Assembly (NCBI GenBank): GCA_949825025.1
Contig: OX463784.1
Coordinates: 18,232,124-18,296,123, forward strand
Reading direction: 5' to 3'
DNA: 64,000 bases
Source of the DNA: Siphlonurus alternatus
Lineage: Eukaryota > Arthropoda > Insecta > Ephemeroptera > Siphlonuridae
A program made the translations under genes and the position numbers. Below, in pieces: positions 25,581 to 40,007 of the stretch. The first letter of the stretch is position 1. Each line of letters begins with the position of its first letter. The notes beneath the pieces are model-generated. The model did no database searches and was not told where the DNA came from. It was given only the letters and a program-made list of their open reading frames with translations.

Positions 25581-26665
25581 ATCATGCAAATTTTGAGTCA
25601 TTGAAGTTTATTAAAGTATTTTTAGGGTTTTGCTATTTTACAATGTTTGTTTGGTTAAATATGTTTTTATATATTCAAGTCCGGTGATTTTATTGACTAC
25701 TTTGATCTCATCAATTTACGTCAATTTTTAACAATTTTATAGCACAATGATCAATATTTTTTAATATATTTAAGATTTTTTATAATACTCCGATTCTGTT
25801 GTTTTTATATTCGTTGGCACCTATTTTATAATATACATTTTAGTTGTTAATTAATTAAATTTGTCCATGTTAATTATAATTAATCCAGGGATACTACAAA
25901 TTTATCATGGTATTAGATTTGTAGGTTTGTACATTTTTGTATATATAACTATACTAAAATTACATAATAAACTAGTCCATTGTATTTTAAAGAATGTCAT
26001 TTTTTTGTTGCTGTAGCTAATTTGTGCATGATGTGTAATAAAAAATATATATATATTTTTATTTTACTTTATAATGTGTCAAAATTATATATTTTCTCGT
26101 ATTTTTTGCGATGTATTGAAAATTAATATGATATAAATGTCACATAAATATTTTATGTATATCATGTGGATCTTTATGTTAAAAGAATCGTCAATTTCAT
26201 TAAATGTTATTTTGCTTGCCAATAAAATGCATAAAAAATACTTACCTTTTTTATTTAATAACCTAATGTATCATTTATTTATTTATTTCACATAGTTTTT
26301 AATCATTATTTAAATATAACTGATAAAAAAAGGGAGTAGGGAGTTTGAAACATTTTTAAATAATGGCGGTAAATTTTTAATGCACCTCCTAAAATTCATG
26401 TTCTCCTGATACGATAACATTATAAAAGTGACGCAAACCTTAACTGTAATAGCCTTCATAATCTTTGACCAATCAGAATCGTTCATTTTATCTACACGCC
26501 ATTTCTTATTTCCCATTGGTCAAAGTATCAGCTAGCCAAGTAACAGGTAGCACACCTGCTAGACATATCTGTTAGCCTGATCCGATAGAAGCATGGGAAA
26601 ATCCCGCTCCCCGGTGTTTTGGCGAGTGGAATGTTTCTTCCGAAATCAGATATTATCAATTTTTC

Positions 26666-26806
26666 AATACGTGGTGAACATAAAAGTCTAGGAGGTCGAT
26701 CGATATTTTACTTGCGTGATGAAAGATATTACGTCACGATTTTTTTTGTGACTCAGCCAGCTCAGCAGGTAACCGGAGTAGACCTCCTAGAGTTATATGT
26801 TCGCCT
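26666..26806. repeat. foldback with CTAGGAGGTC arms
   Basis: GGTGAACATAAAAGTCTAGG at the left and CCTAGAGTTATATGTTCGCC at the right form the arms around a spacer of about 80 bases in a GC-richer patch. No flanking duplication is obvious. Confidence 0.65.
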
Positions 26807-27546
26807 GGCAAGAAATGAGCCGCAAAAGTGTAGTTTTGCTGCCCTAGCGCATCAGACCACACAAATTTTGTCCATGCTTTCTTTCTTTTTTTTTTTCAAT
26901 TCTTTTGGTGGGAATATTTAAAATGTGGATTGAATTAAATTAAAATAAAACAAAAATACTACTTATTTTGTGCGATAAATTTATTTATATTTTGAATTTT
27001 AATACATAATAGCGTAATACAGTATATAGATTGTGGAAAGAAATGCGTATGTACATATTTTAGCATACAGTCGTGATTTTAGATAGCAATTAGGACAATT
27101 TTCACAATTTAAAGTTAATTTTATTTTTCATTTTTAACTATAACCCCAAAATGTTTGCAAGAGGTAAATAAGCCATTATACAATGTATATAGAGAATCCA
27201 ACAACAATATTATACTTAATTAGTTTTAATTTAAATATTGAATAGAATAATTAAATGATTTTTTTTATCATATATTATAGGTTTAATTAGTATTATTAGT
27301 AAAAAATGTTGTTTTTTTCCTACTTTTTGTGCTATACAATACCTTTTAAGATTGTTAGTGAAATCGTGTCATACTTACTGTAATAACATAATCATATATA
27401 TTATATGTAATGTTTAATGTGCTTTTAATAAATTTTGTATTATCATATTATTAATATATATATATATATATATAGCTTACAAATATCGTATTAAACCGAT
27501 CTATATATTAATTAGCAGAATGTTTTAACTTTGTATTCATAATTAA

Positions 27547-27857
27547 GGTAGAGATAATACGGGTCAGCTGGCCCAATGCTAAAAAATTCCCATTCATAAA
27601 AATTATGAAAAAAATTTAAAATGTTCTCCTCTACATCCCCTATCAGTAGGTAAAATATCAGGTATACAAAAACGAGCTAGTTTTCGAGTTATTAGTCAAC
27701 TTTAAAAATTAATAACTCGAAAACTAGCTCGTTTTTGTATACCTGATATTTTACCTACTGATAGGGAATGTAGAGGAGAACATTTTAAATTTTTTTCATA
27801 ATTTTTATGAATAGGATTTTTTTAGCATTGGGCCAGCTGATCCGTATTATCTCTACC
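27547..27857. mobile_element. TTAA-flanked foldback, 311 bp
   Basis: The element starts GGTAGAGATAATACGG and ends with the complement, bordered by TTAA at 27543-27546 and 27858-27861. The arms are about 150 bp and nearly identical, sharing AAAATGTTCTCCTCTACA and CCTATCAGTAGGTAAAATAT. The internal sequence matches the element at 60108-60455, and the outer end matches that at 39317-39729. It lies in the iav 3' flank. Confidence 0.88.
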
Positions 27858-28013
27858 TTAAGTATATCCATTATTTTATTAACTAAATCGACTAACAAAA
27901 AGAAAAACAGCAATTAATATATAATATACGTACGCATTAAGTATGAATATTCAAGTAATATTCACTAAAAATTACAATACTTTGTGAAATTAATTTATGG
28001 TTGACGTCATGAT

Positions 28014-31000
28014 CTACTGCTCCGGGGGCGTGTCCCCTCCTGGCGGCTGGTCCCATGCCAGCAACGTGTTCATGCTCGCGATGTCCCTCGTGCTCCAGGA
28101 TTCCAGCTGCTGGTGCCGAGAGGAACTCTCCGCGCCCCCCGCCGACTTGACGGCACGTCCTCCACTACTGGGGGCCACCTTGTTGCTGGCGGTCTTGGGG
28201 CGGCCGTTCATGTGGGTGGGGAATTCCTCGGGGGAGGACGACGAGAAGCCAGGGTTCACCGCACCTGGCAGGGTACAATTATAATTAGTGGTGAGCGGTG
28301 CGCATTATATAGTGTGCACTGCAGGTAAATTTTTTTTTCTTTACAATCAAGCTAGCATATACACCCCTCTATGAGCTTGAATCTCGAGCCTGCTCGAGGC
28401 AGGTTATTGGGTAATATATATAGGGATAAGGCAGAGAATGGATGATGGCCACGCGTTACGCGTTCCAGCATTCGTTGAGGTGAGACTGAGGGAACCGTGG
28501 AAACCTCAGTCAGGACGGACACATCTACTAATATGATGTCCAAAGCTTGCATGATGGGGAGATTAAAAATTTAACATTGCAGGTATAGGAATGACGTATG
28601 TCATAGTACAAGTCATAGTCACAGTAGTCTAGTTATAGCAGCTGCTATAAGGAAATTAAATTAATTTCACCACATTATACATAAGGAAATACCCTTGGAA
28701 CACTTGCTTGGGACTAAATTTTATGTCGCAGCAAATCGAATTATTAAAGTGAACTTAATTAATAATTACGTACATTTCAGTCAATTTAATAAACTATTTT
28801 TCTAACTTTTTAATACTCTCCCCTCTCAATATAATCTATAGCTGATCTTGTGAAGTTTTCTCGCATGCAAATATGTCAAATTATTATACAAATTATAAAT
28901 CACATTATATATTAACAATATTATAATTTTAATTAATGATCATTCTAGACAATAAATCAAGTTTTCTTGCGTGTAAGAAAAGTTGCCTACATTTTAGGGG
29001 CTAAAAAATGCCCTTCAATTAGATGTATTTTATTATTATATTGGCAATATTAGAGTATATAATATATATATAATTAATTATATTTATATTTTCTGCTCTA
29101 GTTTATTACAATAATCACCTCCAATAAACAATATCATGTAAACATTTAAGTTAACTTTGATCATTTCCATTACGAATGAAATTACTGCTGAAATTCATGT
29201 AGTTAACGATCATTCAATTGAATCAATTTTTCATCGGAAATATAAAACTAGTACTTATATTTTATATTAATACTAGTAATTTATATTCTCTATGTGTAGG
29301 AAAAGTTGCATATATCGTCGCCTCAGAATGCAAGTCAGTCGCGTAAGTACAAAAAAATTTGATGCAACTTTGAACCTTATCTCAATATAACTTAAAGCTC
29401 AAAGTCCCATCAAATTTTTTTGTACTTATGCGACTTGCATTCTGAGGCGACGATATATTATAGCCTGGGTTAAATAAAATCAGACAGCAATTGATATCAT
29501 GCAGCATATTAATATATATATATATCTGTTTCTAATAACACCTTGAGACGGCTAGAATATAAATATTGACATTTCCACGTGATTTTTATGAAATTACAGT
29601 GAAACTGATGAACTTATTGAAATCCTATATTATATATTAATTGAGTTATTGTCAACGTTCCTGTCTCGATAAGACCAGGGAATAGATCATGGTATTCCCT
29701 GATAAGACTCAGACTATAAAACTGACCTGCTGGTGGGACGCGGGCGCTCCAGAAGGTGACGCTATCGTTGGAGAAGACAGAGTCTGTACTGCGCACCGAG
29801 TCGCGGCGTTTGTGGCTTGTGAGGCGCTTGGCGGAGAATCGCTGACGAGCTGCACTGCGGACACGTCGCAACCGAGACGCACGTCCCAGTAGTGGACCCT
29901 CTGAGGAGAAGAGACGTGGTCAGTGACGTCAACAAGAGAGTTCACTTTGTACAGTAAATTCCCTCCGGAAGTAGCCGGATGTGAAGGATTCTGACATTCC
30001 TATTCGTATTTCAACGTTACAATTTCACTCATAGGTATAATTGAACTATTTAATTGAACTAGGTAAGTGAACTGTGAGCCCGGGAGTTTTAAAATTACAT
30101 TTCAAACAGAATAGCCACCAACTTCCCACTTCCGGAGAGAATATCACAAATTTGACTGTACTGAGGTGAGAAGATTCTGTCAAACAAGCGAGAGTTAAGA
30201 ATTTCCAAAAATAACGCATTTTCTACTTATTTTTACTTCCGATTCCAAACTAAATAAAATAATTTAAGCGTCAATTTTGAAACTTTCCAAGCATAAACTT
30301 TCACTTGTTATCTTCACACTATATATTTTACATAAATTTTATATTAACCTCCTCTGGCACTGTCCATGATTTAATTTTTCTGGATATTCTATATTTTTTT
30401 ACTAACAAAATGAAAATTAGAAACAGAGGATATTATTATAATGAGTACGGCAATATACAATACATTTATGAAATATACTAGCTGTAATCAAAGAAAATTA
30501 TTTTCTTTGCTAAAATGTTTCTCATTAATTTATTACTGATAATAGGGAGTTTTGCTCATTCGTACAGAGTCCACAGGTCTACAATGTAATAATATTTTGA
30601 CGATACAAATTTAATTAATTATAAACTTCATTACTGACAGTTTACTAATTGGTCACTGAAGTCCCAGAAGATAATTATCAGATTATCAGTTGAGAATGTG
30701 ATTAACAACATTGACATAAAATTTTATTTATAATTTTATCATTAAACATTGAACGTGTCAATTACATTTATAAAAAGTAAAATTTATATATTTTTTACAA
30801 ATTATAATTAAGACAAAAATATGAAAATTAATAAAAATAAATAATAAATTACATTATAAAATTATTTAGTAATATAACTGTTAACTGAATTAAAAATAAA
30901 ACTTAATTTATAATTTAATAATTTTACTATATTTTGTTTTATAATAGTTTTATAAATATATTTCTTATAACTCTGACATCACAAACTAGTAAGCTGTACT

Positions 31001-34000
31001 TACCTTGGCCCAGGATTATTTTAGTTCTTTAACACTAAATTTTGGGCTCAAATATCTTCTCTTATAATTCCTCCAATACATAATAATTGCAGATCCCTGA
31101 TTGTGTACATGTACTATGGTTCCCAATAACTATTTCAGGTATTCTATAGCTAGTTAGTTCTCAGCACTCACCGATTCCCTCACTGTCACTCGTATCCAGG
31201 GACACATGTGGTGACAACGGTGGCGATGTCACAGGCTTGCTGGGCATGAAGGCGAACGTCGCGGCCATCGCAGTGGATACAGACAGCCCCGAGGTTCCCT
31301 GAGTCGGTACTGGAGCCACTGTAGGGCAGGACTGGGCGGCTTGGGCTGCCAGGGCTGCGGCGCGCTCAGGTGGCAGGTCGGGCGCTTGGAGCACCAGGTC
31401 ACGCAGAGGGTCGGGAGAGGGCAGGTCGGTGGCAGCACCGCAGCTTGGGACGCCGCTAGTTTGTTGTCCCATCTCTACCAAGTTGGTCAGAACTGGGGGG
31501 CAAAGAAGATCATGTCACGTATAGATTGATGCACTGGACAGAGATTTATATATCGACGTGATAGCAGAAAATATCCGAACTCCACTGGTAAGCTGAAAAA
31601 AAAAATCCTAACTCCGATCATAAGCAAAATGAAGTTAGGATATTTTTAATAGGCGCGCGCATGTAACTTTTGCTTAATAACGGAGTTAGGATATTAATTT
31701 GTTTCAACTTACCAATATTATAGAATTAGGATATTTTCCCCTACCACATTGATATTATTACATATTTAATTAACACCTACGTATTATTTTAAATTAACCT
31801 AATCATTAGAGCGCGGAAAAAAGTCATATTTTTTTCAAAAAATAGGTGCCTAAAAAGGCAACTTATTTTTGGAAAATAGTCTATACAAAAAAGTCACTTT
31901 TTTAAAAATAGTCACTTTTTCTTTAGAAAGTGCAGCAAAAAGGCGTTTCAAACGTGCTATTTAAAAGTGTGTTAGGGAGTTTTATTTCTTTTTTTTTTTG
32001 TATTTCTTTACACAGACTTCCCTTACACAGACTGAAGTCTTTAATTGTTTCTTTACTTCCCTTTTATTTTGACAATATGAAGAAAAGAGCTGAAATGCAC
32101 TAAAAACATACCAAAAAGTCACAAAAAGTCATATTTTGCCAAAATAGTCTAAAAATCCAAAAATAGTCTAAATAGTCTTTTTTTATATAGGCTCATTTTA
32201 ATCCACTTCCGGAGATCGGTGGACATCCTATACGACAACAAAATAGTCCTCATGTGCACAAAAAGTCGAAATGACTTTTTTCCGCGCTCTACTAATCATA
32301 TATCTTTCATACTCGTATATTATAACGCTATATTCATAAAATAATTGTCGCTACGATAATTTATGATACAGCATTTTAGGAGATTCAATCATCCAACAAC
32401 CGATTGCATATATTCAGTAAACTGCATTTTACACAATTGATTTTTACTTATGATGTAAATATTAAAATCATTTATGTTAATCAACAACTTAAAAAACGTA
32501 AATAATACTACAATAACAACATGCAATAAATAATTTAAAAACAAAATATATAATATTTAAATGTTTTAATTTTAAATTTATGTAAATAATAAATTTTTTA
32601 CTAATTATATTTTATAATTAATTTTAGGTTTAAGATAAAAATAAACAATTAAAATATATAATGTGTCAAAATACGAAGTAGAAAAATGCTTAGATGATCA
32701 GTGGAACGAGAAATTTGCACAGAAAATCTCCTTCAAGAAATATAATTCCCCTATATATGACGAGATTTGGGGCTCTCCTTTAAAAAAGTCATACGACTTT
32801 CCAGAGGAAAAATAATGGACCATACTAATACGATTAATTATGATTAAATTATGAAATTATAAATTATAGTTTTTTCCAAAAGTCACACATCTTTGAGCAT
32901 CTTAGCAACTCACGCGGTGTTCCCCCTGGGGCAAGTCCGGCGGCGGGTTTGGCGGCATCGGTCGGTAGAGGGAGGTCCGTGGCGAAGGCGATCTGGTCGA
33001 GGGCGGAGGTGAGGGCATCTGAGGTCATCATAGGACCTCCCAGCAGGTCGGGGCTCATGGCCTGGGGGTTACGGACCGGCGTGGCGATGTCCGAACGGCC
33101 CCACATGATGATGTTCAGCTCCTCGCCGGTCATGTTGCGCTTGCGGAGCTCGGCTATCGTCACCTTGCCAGTGCGCTGTAACCACAGGAGGTTATTGTGT
33201 GAGTGCGGATTATTATAGTATTGGAAATTCGAGGGGAATGTGGCAGTTCCTCATTGAAATTTTAGGTATTTATAAGTTTAATTTCATTCTATGACTAAAA
33301 TAAAAAACATTATCGTTTATATAATATTGCATTGTATTACATAAAATTTAACAGTGTAATGTATTTAGGTTGCTGCTTGTTAAATTTTATGCACATTTTT
33401 GTTAACAGTGCAGCAATTACTTAAGTGTATTGCACTTATTGTAAGTTGCTGAAGAAAGTTTCTCGGTAAATTGTTAAGTTTTGTAGTATTATTTAACTAT
33501 TATACTATTATACTATTATATTTTATTAAGTTAGAATGCATTTTTACAGAAATTCAATCTTTTTGGAAATACATTAGTTTTTCCCTTTTAGTCTTTTAAC
33601 TATACTTTAAGTACTATCAAAAAGCTTACATTGGACAATATAAAAAAAAATTGTTAGTATGATACCACGACCACTATAATATGCTCATTAGATAGGAAAA
33701 TACCACAAATGCAGACAAATAATACACCGTACCTTCCAGTTCATGAGCGCCCCCTTGCGCTGCTTGGCCCTCGTCTTGCTCTTACTCTTGATCACCATCA
33801 CACCCCTCTGTTCCACCGGCGGGTCGTCTGTAGACTTGCCCAGACTGATAGAATACTCCTGAAGGTACTTGTGGAGGTCCTCGTGGTTCACTGCTCGTTC
33901 TAGACTCACAACGATCTTCGCCCACTGGACACAAGTATTATATAGTATAAAGTCAGAAGCATAGCATAATTTGACCCACCTGCTTCATCCATTCCTTCTC

Positions 34001-34344
34001 ACTGCGCTCGATGACCTGTGCGTACGTGTTCCCCATCATTGCGATCAACATGTTAAGTTGCAGAATGGGCACCAAGATCATGAAGATAATGAAGATGGTC
34101 TTGCTGAGCGCCTGGTACGGCACGTGACTTAACTCGGCGTACTGAAACATTATTCTCCATTTGTTATATCACACTAAAGCACCGTCCAGAACTGTTTCGG
34201 AATTGGAATTGCTCTCGGCCAATCAGAAAATTCTAAAATTTTCGATTACTTATAAAAAATTCAAAATCTGGACAAGGCTTAATATGAATAACCTTCATTA
34301 TTTTTTATTGCATTATATAAGGTTGGAGGACCTTGATTATTTTC

Positions 34345-34381
<37 letters not shown>

Positions 34382-37300
34382 TTTTTCTAGCATGACTCTC
34401 AAAATGGAGAAACAATACGTATTTCTTTTCCATTTTGAGGGTCATGCTAAAAGGTTGACTCAGTAAAATCAAGGGGGCCAGTTCCGATATACCTCTGGCA
34501 TTGCAATGAGATATAATATCTACTCTCTCGAAAAATAACACGTAGATAAAATAGATTTAGTTTTTTAGTTTACTTGAAGTGTTTTTAAATGATAAAATTG
34601 CGATTAGGTAGATTAGGTACTTATTCAGATTAGAGCATTTTATTTTCATTAGTAACTTCCAATTCTCTACGCATTAATATTAAGTTTTAAAATGGTCACG
34701 AAAGTGCTAGGTAAGTACCTGATTTAACAAGAAAAATTGTGTGTAGACATTATACAACACCGAATTTAAATTTATTTCATTGAATAAAAACATGCATATT
34801 AAACATTCTATATAATTCCTATTCCAGGGTGCATGTATTTTTGTAAAAAATATTTAAATAAAAGTGTAACAAAAATAATTTTCTTGCATTTTTTTTAATT
34901 TATAACATTCATAAAAGTCATACATTAAGGGCATTGGGTGTATAGCACCGGTAGTTGGCAACACTGACGTATCTTCACCATGTTAATTTTTGATCATTGC
35001 TCCTCGGAGTAATTTTTATGCTAGAGCTAAGCTGATTGCTGTAGTATCAAGATAATTAGTAGCCCAAGTGCACAATTTGGCTAAATAAAGCCTGATTTAA
35101 AGAAAAGTATTTTTTAGTAATTTTTTAAATTTACATGCATTTTTCTAAAATATAAAAAAAATACTTTTCTTTAAATCAGGCTTTATTTAGCCAAATTGCG
35201 CACTTGGGCTACTAATTATCTTGATACTACAGCAATCAGCTTAGCTCTAGCATAAAAATTACTCCGAGGAGCAATGATAAAAAATTAACATGGTGAAGAT
35301 ACGTCAGTGTTGCCAACTACCGGTGCTACACCCAATGCCCTTAAATTGCAAATTTTTAGTTTTATTTGCACGTTAAATGTATTTTTTATTTTCGTAAATA
35401 TGTTTTTCAAATATTTTAGTAGTATATGTTAAATAAATATAATTGTATTGCTCTCTTTGTGTAATTGCTTAACTCAAACAAATTGAAATACACAGCTTGT
35501 CTTTGAAAATAAATATTTTATATACCCTTATACGGTTGAAATTTATCTTATAATTGAAAGACGAGTATATTGTAAGATTTAAACCATTATACGTGCAATT
35601 TCATAATTCATAAATATTGGCGCTACTCATAATTTGACTGGTCGAGGAGTAAGAAAATTGAGGCATTTTTGCTTTACCTCGCCATTTAAGTATAATAAAT
35701 AAAATATAACTATTTATTATATTCTTTTATCTGATTCCAGGTTGCCTAATGCTACTGACTCAAATACTTCTACTCAGCACTATCATTTATAGTGAAGCAT
35801 GTCAACTTATTACACCCCCCGACTGTTCAAATCAACCCCTCAGCGGCCCTAGTTTCCACCCCCACGAGTCTGATTGCTCCCTTTACTATCGTTGTGATGA
35901 TGACATAAGGACGACATTCTCGTGCCCTGAAGGTCAAATATTCAATGACGTGTCACAGAAATGCGTCAATCAAGATAAGCCTTGTCAACAATGTGTACCA
36001 GCATCTGAGGATGATCTACCATCATGCGCTGAACCTTCAATTTGTGGGGTTAATGATCAAGGATTATTAAAACCATACCCTCAAAATTGTACAATGTACG
36101 TATTCTGTAGTTTTGGAGTACCATTACTACGTTCATGTTTATCGGATCAACATTTTAGTCCGGTACAAATGAAATGTATGACACCTGAGTTAGCAAATTG
36201 TCCATTATGTGGCACTGCATCCACTCCTAATATTACCACTACAAATGTAATGACAACTACTACTGAAGCAATTACAAGAACAATGTTTACAATTACAACA
36301 CCTACTTCTACTACTAAAGTTCCTACAACCTTAACAATGGTTACTATTACCACTTCTCCATCTATACCACAATGTAATGTATATCCAACTTGTGGTATAT
36401 TTGAGAATGGTATAAGTAAACCATATCCACCTGATTGTACTCATTATGTTTATTGTGTATTCGGTAATGGAGAGATACGAATGTGTAATGAAGGATTACA
36501 TTTTAGTCCATCTCAAAGCGAATGTATGACACCATTGTTAGCAAACTGTCCTCAATGTATCGACTTTGATTATTAATATATAAAATTAAATTTAAACTGA
36601 TTTATTTGTACTGCATGGTTGTACAGTCAACACCTCTAAAAAGTTCCATTTTGCAGCCTTGTTAATCAACACGACCTATAAGAATATCAGAATGGTGATT
36701 AACAAAGCTGCAAAATGTAACTTTTCAGATGCGAGAAGTGTAACAATAACTTTAAAAATTAATTAAAACATAAAATATATACACATGTAATTAAGTAAAT
36801 TAGAATTGAATGATATTATATAATCTATATTATATATAGTTGCTACTTTATTCACAACCAACTTTTATTATATTTTATTACATAAAATGTAAATCAGTGA
36901 TTAAAAATAGCAATAAAATCATTATTACTGCATGAATTTTCATTTTTCTCATTTCACTGATAACATACATGATGATTACATTACACTATTTGTAGAGAAT
37001 TATGAACACTGGTAGTTATTTATCAAGCACACCTGGTGATCAGATTATATTTTACAACTTAAACAAGAATTAAATTAGTAGCTATATATTATAAAGACTG
37101 TATTCATATTTAATTGTTACATTTTTTACATTCAATCTATTATAAAAAAACTTGCCTGATTAATTAAGAACAATAATATAAATTTTATTCATCAATTAAT
37201 TTATACAGAAACTAAAATGTAGCTCGATATTTTAAAGCCGTAATTCAATATGATAAATTTAGCAATTTTTGTTAAGCTTTGTGAAAACGTTTTCAATCTG

Positions 37301-39857
37301 CAATAATAATTAAATCAAATAGCTTCGATTAGAAAAGCTTGTACAATTTAAATACTGTTGTGTTAAGAATTTTGACTTAAAATGTAGCAATAAATATTTT
37401 CGTAAATGCAGAATCAGATATTTAGATGAACCTTCTGTACAGGGAACATAAGGTTCATTTAATAATTGATCGTCCTGATTGTATATTTACAATATTTTGA
37501 CCTCTATTGAGTTAGTGCAAAAAAAAAACAAAAAAAAAAATCATTCAATCTTTCTCGACTATTTTCGGCAGTATGCTTATATAGATAAATATAAATATGA
37601 GCTATAGCTTATCTCACGGTTATTAGTATTTGCTTACTGTATCTTTGAATTGATTCCTAATCTTTTATGTAATAGAGCTCATCAATTTATGTGTATTAGC
37701 AATTAGTAGAATTATATATATAAATTAATAACAAACTGTTTGAATAAATATAATTAAAAGATTAGAAATTAATTGTCATCTTTATTATTCTGCTGGTTAT
37801 TATTATTTTTTTTATAATATTTATTCATCAAACACCAGTGGTGTACATAGTGCATCTTTGCACTTGTCATACATTAATATGTATATATACTGCACATAAT
37901 TTATATATACATATTTTATATATCATACAGGTCGAACCTCCCCATATTGTTTGGCCATTATATTAAAAATAAGTAGTTTTTGAGATCATTGGGTAACTGG
38001 ACACTTTAGTGAATGGGATATCCTTTTTCACGTTACCATTGATTTGTTGTACTGTTTTCTTTTGTACCGATACTCAATAAACAACTATTATTATTATTAG
38101 TTATCATTTTAAAAAAATATATACGAATTTATCCTCTAATGAATGAAATTGGAAAAAAAGTGTTTTTTTATTTTTCAGCACGCATATATAATGACAATTA
38201 ATGCGGGCCACTTAACATACTTCAGTACCATAAACATAATTAGAATTAAAACATTTAACCGTTATCCAAAACACTTAAAGTAAACTTCTTAGTGTATCTA
38301 TTTTTCATGCCAATTGATTTTTTAATTCCACTTAAAGTGGTATAATTTTATTCTTCAAATTAATACAATAACGTTTTATATTTTTACTAATTACTAATTA
38401 TTATACTTTTTAATATATTTTTAATAGAACATATGTTCAAAACAATTTTATTCTTAAAAAATTTCACGTTGTGAAGTATTATTTAAATAAAAAAAATAAC
38501 TAAATTACTACAGTTATTTATTTTAAAAATATTTAATAATAAGATATAACAGTAATAAAATTAATATTTAATTTTGTAAATAATTTTATTACATTATATT
38601 ATTATAATCCTATTTTTTTTTATATTGAAATGTTTTATTTAAGAAATTAAATTTTTTTACCATTTTTTTTTTGCAGTGTTTTTAAAAATGAACATTGGAA
38701 ATTTTTCATGTATCCTAAATATTTGCTTTTATTTTTGTATTTCAAATAGTGCTTCGTTACTAGCTTCATGATCTTCTTAACATCACTAATAACTAATAAA
38801 TACAATTATAAAACTGTTTAGTTATTAAATGCACTGAAAATTCTCTTTTGAAATACATCGATAAAATTAATTCAGTTGCACTCACCGTGTAGTCTCCCAG
38901 GGTGATCTGGTAGAGAGCCATCCAGGTGGAAGGGTACGAAGAGTAGAGCGAGTTTTGAACGCCAGGGTAGCCCTTGTACAGGAAGAAAAACGCCTGTGCA
39001 ACAAAATGTTATCGTTTAGCGAACTTTGAACTTTTTTTTTATTATTATCCTATCATTGAACACCTTGCCCCTGTACCTATGCAACCTGTTATATTTCAAA
39101 GCTGAGTAAGTTGTCTAACTGTGAGGCTAAATGTTGTCAATTGTTTAACTAATACAGTACATATACCTCATGACAGCATGAGTAGGAGCAACAGCTCCAA
39201 AAGAAAGAATGAGACACATTTTAGAAATTTGTGATTTTGAGAGACGTATGTAAAAAAAATATATAATATATTGTTTTTTGCATAAAAAAATCAAGTTCAT
39301 CACCCTCAATAATTAAGGTAGAGATAACGCCGAACAGCTGTTCGACGTACTCCCATTTGATTAGCATCCACAGACTCGAAGTCAATACATCAATAAATTC
39401 AGTCAATTTTTGATTAGCATGTAAACCTTAGCAAATTCACAAAAATTCTGAAATTTTTTTGAGAGGTGCCTAAAAGCCATAAAAAATGTTTCAAAACAAT
39501 TTAACGAGCCGATTTTTTATTAATTAAGTTTCTAGTTTGCCTCTCCACGGGAAAGCCCTATGCTGAAAATTAAAAAAATTAATTAAAAAAAATCGGCTCG
39601 TTAAATTGTTTTGCAATTTTTTTCTATATCTGCCTCTCAAAAAAATTTCGGAATTTTTGTCAGTTTGCTAAGGTTTACATGTTAATCAAAGGAGAGTATG
39701 TCGAACAGCTGTTCGACGTTATCTCTACCTTAAAGTAGTGCCTAAATTACTATGTAACTAAATTACATTAAGCTCTATAGAAAAAATAGAAAAATCATTC
39801 TGTCTGGTAAAACTGTATGATTGATATTTTTTATTGCATATTTAGATAAAGAACCTC

Positions 39858-39934
<77 letters not shown>

Positions 39935-39937
39935 ATA

Positions 39938-40007
<70 letters not shown>

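Larger units (their letters stand above)
23224..28013. other. spg 3' UTR and convergent intergenic region
   Basis: The region lies between the stop codons of the convergent genes spg and iav. It is about three-quarters A+T, with many AATAAA-like hexamers on both strands, so I cannot choose the true polyadenylation sites; plausible plus-strand signals occur near 23432 and 26221, and minus-strand ones near 27120 and 26980. It holds a poly-G run at about 23840-23855, foldbacks at 25250-25368, about 25455-25580, 26666-26806 and 27547-27857, and a short TA repeat near 27450-27473. No further gene is supported. Confidence 0.6.
28014..33175 (-). other. iav: iav exons 13-16: long cytoplasmic C-terminal tail
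   Basis: Exons 13-16 (33175-32914, 31492-31172, 29900-29727, 28264-28014) encode about 335 residues after the TRP helix. The first part is conserved in style ([20 protein letters not shown]); the rest is Ala/Pro/Ser-rich and low in complexity, with a basic segment [20 protein letters not shown] in exon 15. Each exon is an island of GC-rich sequence in AT-rich introns, and the phases (1,1,1) join cleanly. Intron 13 contains the hAT-like element at 31807-32291. Confidence 0.85.
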
